A stretch of 64,000 bases of DNA, from contig NZ_LT546014.1 in the NCBI RefSeq assembly GCF_900078305.2, forward strand, positions 1 through 64,000. Direction: 5' to 3'. Every line of letters starts with the position of its first letter. Within the stretch, counting starts at the first letter, position 1. This document shows positions 8,125-18,900 of the stretch, one piece after another. The DNA is from Corynebacterium bouchesdurhonense (GTDB taxonomy: Bacteria; Actinomycetota; Actinomycetes; Mycobacteriales; Mycobacteriaceae). Under the pieces are notes generated by a model that saw only the letters and a list, made by a program, of their open reading frames with translations, was not told the origin of the DNA and ran no database searches. A program made the position numbers and the translations under genes.

Positions 8125-9414
8125 ATGTCCGCCATCGTCATCGTGGGCGCCCAGTGGGGCGACGAGGGTAAAGGCAAGGCCACCGACATCCTGGGCGGCC
8201 AGGTGGACTACGTGGTCAAACCCAACGGCGGCAACAACGCCGGGCACACCGTGGTGGTGGGCGGCGAGAAGTACGAGCTGAAGCTGCTGCCCGCGGGCGT
8301 GCTCTCGGAAAACGCCACCCCGATCCTGGGCAACGGCGTGGTGATCAACCTCCAGGCCCTCTTCGAGGAGATCGACGGCCTTGAGGCCCGCGGAGCCAAC
8401 GCGTCGCGCCTGCGCATCTCCTCCAACGCCCACCTGGTGGCGCCGTACCACCAGACGCTGGACCGGGTGCAGGAGCGCTTCCTGGGCAAGCGCGCTATCG
8501 GCACCACCGGCCGCGGCATCGGCCCCACCTACGCGGACAAGGTGGCCCGCGTAGGCCTGCGCGTGCAGGACATCTTCGACGAGTCCATCCTGCGCCAGAA
8601 GATCGAGTCCGCGCTAGACGTGAAGAACCAGATGCTGGTGAAGATGTACAACCGCAACACCATCTCGGTGGACGAGACCATGGAGTACTTCCTCTCCTAC
8701 GCCGACCGCCTGAAGCCGATGGTGATTGACGCGGAGTACGTGCTGAACAAGGCCCTGGACGAGGGCAAGCACGTGCTCATGGAGGGCGGCCAGGCCACCA
8801 TGCTGGACGTGGACCACGGCACCTACCCATTTGTCACGTCCTCCAACCCCACCGCGGGCGGCGCGTGCGTGGGCGCGGGCATCGGCCCCACCCGCATCAC
8901 GGCGTCGCTCGGCATTATTAAGGCGTACACCACGCGTGTTGGCGCGGGCCCGTTCCCCACGGAGCTCTTTGACAAGTGGGGCGATTACCTGCAGGAGGTC
9001 GGCGGCGAGGTGGGCGTGAACACCGGCCGCAAGCGCCGCTGCGGGTGGTATGACTCCGTGATCGCGCGCTACGCCTCTCGCGTCAACGGCTTCACCGACC
9101 TCTTCCTGACCAAGCTCGACGTGCTCACCGGCATCGGCGAGATCCCCATCTGCGTGGCGTACGACGTGGACGGCCAGCGCTTCGACGAGATGCCCCTGAC
9201 CCAGTCCGAGTTCCACCACGCCGAGCCCATCTTCGAGACGATGCCCGCCTGGGACGAGGACATCACCGGCTGCACCACCTTCGACGAGCTGCCCGAGAAG
9301 GCCCGCGACTACGTCCTGCGCCTGGAGGAGCTCTCCGGCGCCCCCATCTCCTACATCGGCGTGGGCCCCGGCCGCGATCAGACCATCGTGCGCCACGACG
9401 TCATGGCGCGGTAA
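8125..9414 (+). CDS. purA: Adenylosuccinate synthetase
   Basis: Joins IMP and aspartate with GTP to form adenylosuccinate, the committed step to AMP. The 429-residue protein has the P-loop-like [16 protein letters not shown] at the N-terminus, [22 protein letters not shown], and the GTP-site [11 protein letters not shown]. The ATG has AAGGAGATACGTAC before it. The last ~76 codons occur a second time, diverged, at 10200-10416 beyond an inserted DUF3800 gene. The present 3' end may therefore have arrived with that gene, making purA a hybrid. Confidence 0.97.
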   Translation: MSAIVIVGAQWGDEGKGKATDILGGQVDYVVKPNGGNNAGHTVVVGGEKYELKLLPAGVLSENATPILGNGVVINLQALFEEIDGLEARGANASRLRISSNAHLVAPYHQTLDRVQERFLGKRAIGTTGRGIGPTYADKVARVGLRVQDIFDESILRQKIESALDVKNQMLVKMYNRNTISVDETMEYFLSYADRLKPMVIDAEYVLNKALDEGKHVLMEGGQATMLDVDHGTYPFVTSSNPTAGGACVGAGIGPTRITASLGIIKAYTTRVGAGPFPTELFDKWGDYLQEVGGEVGVNTGRKRRCGWYDSVIARYASRVNGFTDLFLTKLDVLTGIGEIPICVAYDVDGQRFDEMPLTQSEFHHAEPIFETMPAWDEDITGCTTFDELPEKARDYVLRLEELSGAPISYIGVGPGRDQTIVRHDVMAR

Positions 9415-9416
9415 AG

Positions 9417-10082
9417 ATGGCCAAGGTGTATCTCTTTGCCGACGAGACTGGCAACCTTGATTACTCGAGTTCGCCAGACCCTCGCGGGGGAGGTGCGTCG
9501 ATCTACTTCGGCTTTGGTACCGCCGCTTTCTCAGACACTCAGTACGCAAATGCAGTCGCAGAAGCGCATGAATTGAGGGCAAGTCTGGCGTCTTCGGGTC
9601 TCGCTAACGGGTTTCACGCGTGCGCCGACAGCAATAAGACGCGCTCGAAGGTGTTCGAGATGATCCGAGGTCAGCAGCCGCGCTTCGATACGACGTTCCT
9701 TTACAAAGCCAATGCCTATCCCGATGTGCGGGAGAAGGGCGGACTGTATTTGTACAAGCTGGCTTGGCATTTGCATGTAAAACAAGTGGCCCTGCAAGTT
9801 TCGGACCCGGGAGATGAGCTAGCCATTGTCGCGGCTGAGTTCGGTACCGCGAGGATGCGACAGACAGTCGATGAAGCCGTGAACGAAGTGTGCTCCCAGA
9901 TCGACCGGGATATCACGACATGCATCTGGCGTGCACCGACATCGTGGGGCCTCCAGGCGGCGGATTATGGGCTATGGGCGACCCAGCGCATAGTCGAGGG
10001 AAAGCGCTGCACCTGGTTCGATCCCTGTATCGCTCCAACCCTGAAATCAACGTTTAAGCCTTGGGGCGAACCTGAAGTCTGA
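9417..10082 (+). CDS. DUF3800 domain protein
   Basis: A 221-residue protein starting 2 bp after the purA stop. It opens with the DUF3800 hallmark YLFADETGNLDYS (an acidic D-E near the N-terminus) and closes with LQAADYGLWATQRI, the conserved Q-A-A-D motif of this RNase-H-like fold family. DUF3800 proteins often sit in defence or mobile regions, but no activity is established for this one. Its base composition is lower in GC than purA. It lies between two copies of the purA 3' end, which indicates acquisition by recombination at purA. No separate promoter or good ribosome binding site is visible, so it may rely on purA transcription. Confidence 0.82.
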   Translation: MAKVYLFADETGNLDYSSSPDPRGGGASIYFGFGTAAFSDTQYANAVAEAHELRASLASSGLANGFHACADSNKTRSKVFEMIRGQQPRFDTTFLYKANAYPDVREKGGLYLYKLAWHLHVKQVALQVSDPGDELAIVAAEFGTARMRQTVDEAVNEVCSQIDRDITTCIWRAPTSWGLQAADYGLWATQRIVEGKRCTWFDPCIAPTLKSTFKPWGEPEV

Positions 10083-10114
10083 AAAAGAAAACCGGCTATC
10101 CCTGCTTAGCAGGG

Positions 10115-10138
10115 AAGTCCTCCCCTGGAGGACTTTTC
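10115..10138 (+). terminator. Terminator of purA-DUF3800
   Basis: A 9-bp perfect stem (AAGTCCTCC and GGAGGACTT) with a CCT loop and a TT tail lies 33 bases after the DUF3800 stop. A smaller CCCTGC/GCAGGG hairpin precedes it. Confidence 0.65.
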
Positions 10139-10199
10139 GCCGGGTGGCCCCATCTTAGCTCGGCGGAATCCTGTTGTCGATATTCGTTGCGCCATTTGT

Positions 10200-10416
10200 C
10201 ACCCAGACCCAGTTCCACCAAGCGGAACCGATCTTCGAAACGATGCCCGCGTGGGACGAGGACATCACCGGCTGCACAACGTTCGTTGAGTTGCCGAAGA
10301 AGGCACAGGACTACGTGCTGCGCCTCGAGGGGCTCTCCGGCGCACCGATTTCCTACATCGGCGTGGGCCCGGGCCGCGACCAGGCCATCGCGCGCCATGA
10401 CGTAATGGAGCGTTAG
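10200..10416 (+). pseudogene. Displaced 3' end of purA
   Basis: This stretch encodes [17 protein letters not shown] through to IARHDVMER and a stop. It matches the last ~72 residues of purA with scattered substitutions and many synonymous changes. It has no start or N-terminal part. It is best read as the former chromosomal purA end, pushed downstream when a segment carrying a foreign purA end and the DUF3800 gene recombined in. Confidence 0.88.
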
Positions 10417-10423
10417 GGAGCTT

Positions 10424-10440
10424 TTTGCTTGTCGACGCCC
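10424..10440 (-). repeat. Dispersed GTCGAnAAGC box (intergenic copy)
   Basis: The minus strand reads GGGCGTCGACAAGCAAA, eight bases after the stop codon of the purA remnant. Confidence 0.7.
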
Positions 10441-10585
10441 GCCTTGCCGCGCCCGCATTCCTCCGCGGCGTCACCCCGGGAACGTAACGCCGCGGGCCGA
10501 TCACATCGATTCCCAAGTAACCGAGCGCAAGGGCCTGAACCCCTTCCTCCTGTTTGCCTCGACGCTTATTTTGAAAGGAATCCCC

Positions 10586-11467
10586 ATGTTCGAGTCGAAA
10601 GCGGCCCGTCGCAGCACCCTGATCGCCGCAGCGCTCTCCACCGCACTAATCGCCCCGTCACTGGCCCCGGCGGCCACCGCGCAATCGAGCAACGCTGATC
10701 TCCCGTCCAGCTCCACTGGCTCCAGCAATGATTCCGCCACCTCTAAGCCGAGCAACGCCGCGGTGACGATCGTCCGCAACGTCACGGTGAAGCCGGGCGA
10801 ATCCGCGAAGTTTGACCTGAGCAAGATCGCCAACCTGGGCGAGCTCGCCAATATCAAGATCACCGCTGGCAGCGACATCGCACAGGTGGAGGACAACGGC
10901 CTGGTGATCGAGCTGCCGACCAGCGGCACGTCGAAGGTAAGGGTCGAGGCCACCGTGGGCCGTCGCACAGTGACGTTTGACTTCAACGTGGCCAGGGGAG
11001 ACGAAACCACCGTTGATAACAACGACCTGATCCCGAGCCCCGGCCCCGGCTTCCTCGTCATTCCGGACCTTTCGAGTCTCGGCTCCCTGGGCCTCGGCTC
11101 CTCGGACCGCCTCGGCTCCCTGGATCTCGGTTCCTCGGACTTGGAGCTGCCGGGCAAGTGCGAGATCGCGCTTGTTGGCCTTGGCCTGCCGCTGCTGGCG
11201 CTGATCCCGCTCGGCCTGGCATCGCAGGTCGCGCTCGGTGGGGCGGCGCAGTTCGCGGATCAGATCGGGGCGCAGATTCAGAATGTCAACTCCGAGCTGC
11301 AGCGCAAAGCAGGAATCATGAACCCGCAGCTTGCTGCCCAGTTCGAGGCGGCGAACAACTCCCTGCAGCAGTTCGGCCTCAACGCCGGCTCCGCCGCACT
11401 GGGCGTGGCCGCAGTGGGCACTGGTGCGGCGCTGACCGCCGGTTTGCTCGCTGCTTGCCTGAGGTAA
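10586..11467 (+). CDS. Secreted protein with corynebacterial C-terminal membrane module
   Basis: A 293-residue exported protein. The signal peptide has a basic start (MFESKAARRS) and an Ala-rich core ending APAATA, cleaved near residue 32. A Ser/Thr linker and a small beta-rich domain (VTIVRNVTVKPGESAKFDLS onward) follow, then an SLGSLGLGSSDRLGSLDLGS repeat. From about residue 190 comes a module with a cysteine, the hydrophobic GLGLPLLALIPLGLA, a Gln/Asn-rich amphipathic stretch and a last hydrophobic helix ending CLR. The same module ends the large adhesin at 13000-19059. AAAGGA lies 6-7 bases before the ATG. The function is unknown; a surface role is inferred. Confidence 0.8.
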   Translation: MFESKAARRSTLIAAALSTALIAPSLAPAATAQSSNADLPSSSTGSSNDSATSKPSNAAVTIVRNVTVKPGESAKFDLSKIANLGELANIKITAGSDIAQVEDNGLVIELPTSGTSKVRVEATVGRRTVTFDFNVARGDETTVDNNDLIPSPGPGFLVIPDLSSLGSLGLGSSDRLGSLDLGSSDLELPGKCEIALVGLGLPLLALIPLGLASQVALGGAAQFADQIGAQIQNVNSELQRKAGIMNPQLAAQFEAANNSLQQFGLNAGSAALGVAAVGTGAALTAGLLAACLR

Positions 11468-11500
11468 CGCGGCGTTTCCGGGCGCGCCGAACCCCTGTGG

Positions 11501-11506
11501 GATAAT
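11501..11506 (+). promoter_or_regulatory. -10 element of a leaderless purT transcript
   Basis: GATAAT ends six bases before the purT ATG, which places the likely transcription start at or next to the start codon. No ribosome binding site precedes the ATG. Confidence 0.55.
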
Positions 11507-11512
11507 CCCCAC

Positions 11513-12571
11513 ATGAGCATCGACGGGAATCCGCAGGTTCTGATTATCGGCAGCGGCGTCATCGCTACCGAGCTGGCGGCGGCGTACGCGCAGCTGGGGT
11601 TCGAGTCCGTTATCGGCCCGCTGGCCAGCGCCGCATCCCTGAAGCCCCGCCTGATTGTCACCGCCACGGATGACTTCGACCTGGAGGAGCTCCGCCACGC
11701 CGCTGAGGCCACCGGCGCGGAGACGGTGCCCACCATCGAGGCCTCGGAGCTTACCGCCAACCGCCAGCGCACCCGCGCAAGCGCCAACGATGACTTGGGC
11801 CTGCCCACCCTGGAACATGAGTTTGTCACCGACCCCGCCCAGCTCGCGGAGGCCGCGGAGCGCATCGGCTTCCCGTGTGTGGTGAAGCCCGGCCGCTCCA
11901 CTGATGGCACCGGCCAAAGCGTGGTGCGCGAGCCCGGCGAGCTCGACGCCGCGTACCGGGCCGCCCTTGAGGCGTCCCCCGGCGAGGGCGTGGTGGTGGA
12001 GCGCTACATCCAGTTCGATTCCGAGGTGACCATCCTCGCGGTGCGCTCCGTGGACCCAGCCACTGGTGAGCTGGCCACGTGGTTCTGCGAGCCCATCGGC
12101 ACCCGCCACGAGCGCGGCCGGCTTGTTCAGTCCTTCCAGCCCGCCCAGCTCACCGAGGCCGCAATGGACAACGCGCGCTCCATCGCCGCCCGCGTCACCG
12201 GCGCGATGAACAGCTGCGGCGTCCACTCTGTGGAACTCTTTATCGACGGCGAGGAGGTCTACTTCTCCCAGGCCACCCCGCGCCCCACGCTCGACGGCAT
12301 GGTCACCCGCGCTACCCAGCGCCTGGATCAGTTTGAGCTGCACGCCAGAGCATCGCTTCGCTTGCCTATCGACGCCACCTTGATCTCACCCGGCGCCTCG
12401 CAACTAGTCCCCACCGAGGGCCGCGCCGTGACCACGGAGTGCCTCGCCCGGGCGATGGCCGTGGAGGAGACCGGCGTGCAGGTCCTCGCCTCCGCCCTCC
12501 TGATGCGCTCCACGGGGGAGACCGCCGAGGAGGCCCAGGAGCGCGCCGCCCGCGCCGCCGCCGCGCTCTAG
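11513..12571 (+). CDS. purT: PurT-like ATP-grasp protein, degenerate
   Basis: Homologous to formate-dependent phosphoribosylglycinamide formyltransferase, which formylates GAR with formate and ATP in purine synthesis. At 352 residues it is about 40 shorter than the usual ~392. Matching landmarks are a Rossmann-like start (VLIIGSGVIATELA), FPCVVKPGRSTDGTGQ, VVVERYIQF and VELFIDGEEVYFSQATPRP. Several positions differ from the canonical enzyme as I recall it. The Mg-binding SEVSPRPHDTG reads SQATPRPTLDG, the VPEIEAI substrate segment is missing, and the C-terminal basic GSRRLGVA is not recognisable. It is likely impaired or repurposed. The symbol reflects ancestry and synteny, not proven activity. 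Confidence 0.72.
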   Translation: MSIDGNPQVLIIGSGVIATELAAAYAQLGFESVIGPLASAASLKPRLIVTATDDFDLEELRHAAEATGAETVPTIEASELTANRQRTRASANDDLGLPTLEHEFVTDPAQLAEAAERIGFPCVVKPGRSTDGTGQSVVREPGELDAAYRAALEASPGEGVVVERYIQFDSEVTILAVRSVDPATGELATWFCEPIGTRHERGRLVQSFQPAQLTEAAMDNARSIAARVTGAMNSCGVHSVELFIDGEEVYFSQATPRPTLDGMVTRATQRLDQFELHARASLRLPIDATLISPGASQLVPTEGRAVTTECLARAMAVEETGVQVLASALLMRSTGETAEEAQERAARAAAAL

Positions 12572-12999
12572 CGGGTACTCGCCCCCTTTGGTTCCCCCCA
12601 AATGGGTTATATATGGCCGGATCTTGATCAAACAAATGACGTGCGGGACCGAAATTGCTACGGGGATTGTCGGCTTTATCCCTGACCTGCCGTGGGCATG
12701 TATCACCTATCGGCGAGCTCTCCTTGCTCAACGTCGAATGCGTTTGGGCGCGACACATTGTGCCGATGCCGGCGGGAGAAGCGCAGGTTAAAGGGCCTAG
12801 TATTTGTTGAAGGCTGTAATAAAAGTGAGCGGATAGAAAGCTTGGGGAAACTACCTAAGCCTGTGTCTATCATGTGGATCAAGAGCGCTTGCTGTGCGAT
12901 CAGATAGGCCCGCCTGTCTTCGTTCGAGAGAGCTCGGCCCTGGGGGCCGCATGTGGTGCCCGGGGAAATCCTTGTTTCGAGATCCCTGGAGGGAATCAC
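12572..12999 (+). other. Low-GC leader region of the large adhesin gene
   Basis: About 430 bases with no credible gene and lower GC than the flanks. It must hold the adhesin promoter. AT-rich pieces such as GGGTTATATATGG (12604-12616) and TAAAGGGCCTAGTATTTG (12788 onward) are candidates, but no site is decisive. GGAGGGAATCAC is the ribosome binding site directly before the start at 13000. Confidence 0.4.
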
Positions 13000-15900
13000 A
13001 TGCAAAGCAAGAAAACTGCTCGCCGCCGCGGCACGTCGATCGCCGCGGCTGCGATGTCTCTGGCGTTGGTGGCGCCGTTTGTGCAGCCGGTGGCGTTTGC
13101 GGCGGATGGTCCGGCGTCGGCTAACACGTCTGCGGATCGCGCGTTGCCGTACAACGTGGATCCGTCGTGCCAGACGCCGACGACGGAGTACATCTACGAG
13201 GCGAAGAATTATCAGCCGATTCCGGATGCGATCAATATTGACGGCATCGCCAACGGGTATGTCCGCGGTGGTGTGGGTAAAACTAATGCGAAGAACACCA
13301 TTTCTGGTCAGGTGTTTATGGGTGGTTACGGCGCGATCACCAACGGTGATACGGGCACGAAGTTGCCGGTGCCTGAGGGTACGAATGTGTATATGCAGTG
13401 GCGTTCTCGCACGGGTGCGACGTCGCCGATCTATGTGACCCAGACCCATGATTGGGGTGGTACGGGCTCGTTTGGTCGTGGGTCGTATGTGTTTGATTTG
13501 CGTGAGGGGTTCTACGACAACCAGGGTGTCCACCACGTTTTCGGTGCGTATAACGATCAGTTCTACCGGATTTGGGTGGAGCCGCAGGTCAACCAGAATT
13601 CGGGCAATATGATGTACCCGCTTCGTGCGGGTGATGGTATTCGTGCCTATGAGCGCACCGCTGAGGGTGCGGGTCGTTCTACGGGTCAGTGGCAGACGAT
13701 TGGCCTGAATTTGCAGCGTGTGGATCGGTGGATGACGGAGCTTCCGATTGATGTGGCTACGGGTGAGAACTACATGGTGGCTGACAACGTTGTTGAGATG
13801 CCGTATGTGGGCAACCGTGGTGGTTCGGCTACCGGTAAGAACCGTATTGAGGGTCGGGTGTGGTACGAGTCCGGCCAGGGTGCGGACGCGTCGAACGGGA
13901 TTGCTGGTCCGTCGTATGAGGCGACGCGTGCGGGGATGGATTCGCCTGCTGGTGGGTACAAGGTGTATCTGACCACGCTGACGCCTGAGGGTGTGAGTGG
14001 GTTGCAGGATATTGAGCAGCTGGATCGTAAGGATCGCACGCGGACTGTGCGTGAGCGGTTGTTGGCGAATCCGCAGTGGTTGGAAACCACCTATGTTGCG
14101 ACCACGGCTGAGGATGGCACGTACTCGATCGATGGGATTAAGAGCTCTGGGCGTGATTTCCGTGAGACGACTGGCAATGTGTACATGTGGGTAGAGGATC
14201 CCAACGGTGTGATCATGCAGACCGCGTCTGGGTTTGCCACACCGGAGTTCCGTAATGCCGCGGGCGCGGAGAACTGGCGCCCAAACCCTTCTACACAGCG
14301 TCTGATTGGTGCGGTGATCAACGAGAATTTCGCGATTCAGTCGTCGCCGTATGACGCGAACTTGAAGTTGTTTATCCGCAACTTTGATAATCACGAGTTC
14401 CCGGCGAAGCCGGGGAGCACGGCGGAGCTGGTGCTTGATGGCACGGTGCCGTTGTGGGCCACGAAGATTGTGTGGACCGATAGCGAAGGCTATGTGGTTG
14501 ACACCAATGGTGTGCGTGTGAAGGATTCGCGTGGCCGGGAGACCAAGGATGTTGACGCGGCCACGGGTACTCCGATCACCACGTGTGGTGATGAGGTGAA
14601 TGCGAACTTCACGGTGCCGGCTGGTGCGAAGGATGGTGAGACCTACACCGCGTTGTTGTACTCGGGTGCTGGTGTGGTGGCGTCGGATTCGTTTGTGGTG
14701 ACAACCGGTGAGGCTGCGAAGTATGAGCCGCGGTATGAGTCCCCGGTTGCGCCGGACCCGGCTGGTAACCCGGTGACCTCTGATGCGCCGGTGTTCCGTA
14801 GGGAAGAAAACGGTGAGCCGGTCGGTGATCCTATCCCGACGAACCAGGTGCCGGTGAAACGGTACGAGTTCGGTGAGAACCCGCCGGCAGGTGCGACGAT
14901 CGATGAGAACACCGGTAGGGTGACGTTGCCGCAGTCGCCTAGTGGTACGAAGAATGTCAAGGTGCCGGTGGTTGTTGTCTATGAGGACAACACGCGTGAT
15001 TTGGTGTTTGTGGAGTTTGAGCCGGTGCCGACGGATGCGGATCGGTTCGAACCGGTGTACCCGGGTACTGCTGTGAACCCGGAGCAGGAGAATGTCTCGG
15101 TCACCCCGCAGTGGCGTGATGCAAACGGTGAGAAGATCGACACCCCCACCAGCCAGGATGGTCGGACCCCGCAGTTCAGCATTGATAAGAGCAAGCTGCC
15201 GAAGAAGGATGACGGTTCCCCGGTCTTTGACAATGTGACGGTTGATCCGGCGACTGGTGTGATCACCATTGGTAAGGCGCCGAAGAAGTCGGGTGACTAC
15301 GTCATCCCCGTCGATGTGACCTACCCGGATGGTTCCACCGAGACCGCCGACGCTGAGGTTCGCGTCAACTCCGATGCTGACCGTTACACCCCGGAAGGCA
15401 AGCTGCAGGAGGTTGATCGCAACCACAACGCGGTGCCGGCGGATTCCATCGGCAACAAGAATGATCTTCCGGACGGCACTACCTACGTGTGGAAGGAAAC
15501 CCCGGATACGACGCAGACGGGGGACAAGCAGGCAATCGTCGTTGTGACCTACCCGGATGGTTCCGGCGACGAGGTGCCGGTAATCGTACGTGTGAAGTCG
15601 CCTGCGATTCACTTCCGTGTGCACGCTATTCCGGATGTGACGCTGCAGGTGGAGCAGCCGATCGTGCCGATCCCGGTGATCGTGTCTGAGGCTGGTATCC
15701 CTGAGCCGGAAAAGCTTGAGGATGCTTCGGTTGAGGTGTTCGCTTTTGAGCGCGTAGGCGATGAAGAGCATTTCCTCGCGGATTTGGGGGACAAGAATAA
15801 CGGCACGGGGTTGTACTACGACCCGAACTTCAGCTACCACGGTCAGCAAATGGGCGTGATTACTGGTACGCCGAACCGGGACTTGGTGAACAAGTCGTGG

Positions 15901-18900
15901 ATTATCAAGGTGCGTGCGGTGCGTAACCAGGAAGAGGATCGCACTTACTTCTACACGCACTTTGTGGATCAGATCATCCTGGACAAGACCAAGGACGCAG
16001 ATGGCGATGGCGTGCCTGATGACATCGAGATCGTCATCGGTACTGATCCGAAGAAGGCCGACACTGACGGTGATGGTCTCACTGACGGCGAGGAGATTTC
16101 TGGTTCCAAGAACCCGTTTGGCAACGAGCCGACTGACCCGTTGAAGGCTGACTCCGACGGTGATGGTCTTACCGACGGTTACGAAGTCGGCATCGTGGAT
16201 GCCAACGGCAACCCCAAGGTGCCCACCAACCCGAACAAGGCAGATACCGACGGTGATGGGGTCAACGACGGTGACGAGGAGAAGTTCGGAACGGACCCGA
16301 ACGACGCTAACTCTGTGCCCCCGACCATCAACCCGGGTTCGAAGACTGATGTTGTGACCTCCACCGAGCCGAAGACGCTCGACGATAGGGTTGAGAACCC
16401 GTCCAAGCTTCCGGTCAACGCAAAGGTTGTCGATGAGGCTGGTAACCCGATCGACGATGCGACCGCCACGATCGATCCGAACTCCGGTGAGATCACTGTC
16501 AACGTCCCGATCGATGCTCCGGTTGGCCCGGCCAAAGTCATCGTCACTACACCGGTGAATGGGAACGACGAGAAGGTCGGTGAGATTGACATTGTCATCG
16601 TCAAGCCGGGTACCCGTGCTTACGATTACCAGCCTTCCTTCGACCCCACCGGTGTCAAACCGGGGGCGAAGGAGACCGCCGAGGTCACCTGGGCGAAGGA
16701 TCCGGCTGAAAAGCTGAAGAGCGCGGCGGGTAAGACCTCGGACGGGGCTACCAACTGGACCATTACCACGGATTCCAAGACGGGCGACGTCACAGCCAAG
16801 GCTCCGACTGATGCTCAGGTCAAGGATGAGTACGGCAAGATCTTCCCAGATGGCACCACCAACTGGAACGATTTCGTCGAGAAGTTCACTCCGTTCGCAC
16901 GACCGACGGAAACGGTGACGTTCACCTACGACGACGGTTCGAAGAACGAAGCTACCGCGACCTTCGATCTGGTGGGTAAGGACGGAAAGTCCATCCTCGA
17001 CCCGACGGGCGACTTTGATGGTGACGGGGTTGACAACAAGACCGAGGTTGAGAACAACACCAACCCGTTCGATGAGAACTCCAAGACGGTTCTAAACCCG
17101 GGCACAAAGATCGACGAGATTCCTGCTGATGGCAAGGGAACGGCGCTCGACGACACCGTTAAGAACCCAACGAACGACACCAAGGGCGTTGTTAAGGATA
17201 AGAACGGCGAGGATATCGAGGGTGCAACCGTCGAGATCAAGCCGCGCGAGGACGACCCGACCACCGGCGACATCATCGTAACTGTCCCTGAGGGCACCAC
17301 GCCTGGTGCTGGCTCCGTCGTTATCACCGATGGCAACGGCAGCCAGATTGGAAACCCAATCCCGGTGGTTATCACTCCGCCGGCTATCACCGCTGGTGAG
17401 AATGACCGGGATGAGGTTGTTGCTGATGGTCAGCCGCACAAGGTCGACGACCGCGTGTCGAACCCGTCCGATGGTATGACCGGTGAGGTCATTGGTACCG
17501 ACGGCAACCCGATTCCGGATGCCAAGGTTGAGGTCAACCCGAACACTGGTGAGATTACGGTGACGGTGCCGAAGGGTACTGATCCGCAGGATGCGACTGT
17601 GGTTGTCCGGGATAAGGATGGCAAGCAGGTTGGTGATCCGATTGATATCAAGATCACTGAGCCCAAGCAGTCCATTAAGGACGGTAAGACCACTGATCAG
17701 GTGAAGCCGGGCGTAAAGTCGCCGCTTGACGATACGGTCGTTAACCCGAAGCCTGGTTTGACGGGTACGGTGACGGACCCGAACGGTGACCCGCTGAAGG
17801 ACGTCGACGGTAACGAGATTGCGTCCGACCAGATCAAGGTTGAGGTTGATCCGGACACGGGTGAGATTAAGGTCACGGTTCCGGAGAACACGAAGCCTGG
17901 TCCGGCGAAGGTGACGATTACGGATCCGACGAAGGATCCGAACAACCCGGAGACCGTTGGTTCGGTTGATGTTCAGATCATCCCGAAGGATCCGGCGATT
18001 ACGCCTGGTGACACCACGGATGAGGTTGTTGCTGATGGTCAGCCGAAGAAGATCGATGATAAGGTGACCAACCCGACGACGGGTATGACCGGTGAGGTCA
18101 TCGGTACCGACGGCAACCCGATTCCGGATGCCAAGGTTGAGGTCAACCCGAACACTGGTGAGATCACGGTGACGGTGCCGAAGGGTACTGATCCGCAGGA
18201 TGCGACTGTGGTTGTCCGGGATAAGGATGGCAAGCAGGTTGGTGATCCGATTGATATCAGGATCACTGAGCCCAAGCAGTCCATTAAGGACGGCACGACC
18301 ACTGATCAGGTGAAGCCGGGCGTAAAGTCGCCGCTTGACGATACGGTCGTTAACCCGAAGCCTGGTTTGACGGGTACGGTGACGGACCCGAACGGTGACC
18401 CGCTGAAGGACGTCGACGGTAACGAGATTGCGTCCGACCAGATCAAGGTTGAGGTTGATCCGGACACGGGTGAGATTAAGGTCACGGTTCCGGAGAACAC
18501 GAAGCCTGGTCCGGCGAAGGTGACGATTACGGATCCGACGAAGGATCCGAACAACCCGGAGACCGTTGGTTCGGTTGATGTTCAGATCGTGCCGAAGGAT
18601 CCGGCGATTACGCCTGGTCAGCCGCAGAAGCCGAAGCAGGGTTCTTCCTCGGCTCTGACCGACGCAGAACGTAATCGCTGCATTGCGACATCCGTGGGTC
18701 TCGGTATCCCGCTGCTGGCGCTGATCCCGCTTGGCCTGGCTACCCAGCTGCAGATCCCGGGTATCTCCCCGGCAGTTGAGCAGGTGTCCAGGCAGATCGA
18801 GCTGGCGAACGCACAGCTGCAGCAGCAGCTGGGTGTGTTTAACCCGGACGTTGCGATCCAGATCTCCCAGATCAACGCGCAACTGCGTGGCTATGGCGCT

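Noticed and set aside
12703..15960. Long minus-strand open frame (over 1000 codons) opposite the adhesin
   Set aside because: An Arg/His/Ile-rich antisense shadow caused by codon bias of the plus-strand gene; the same shadow recurs opposite the duplicated block at 21711-22880.
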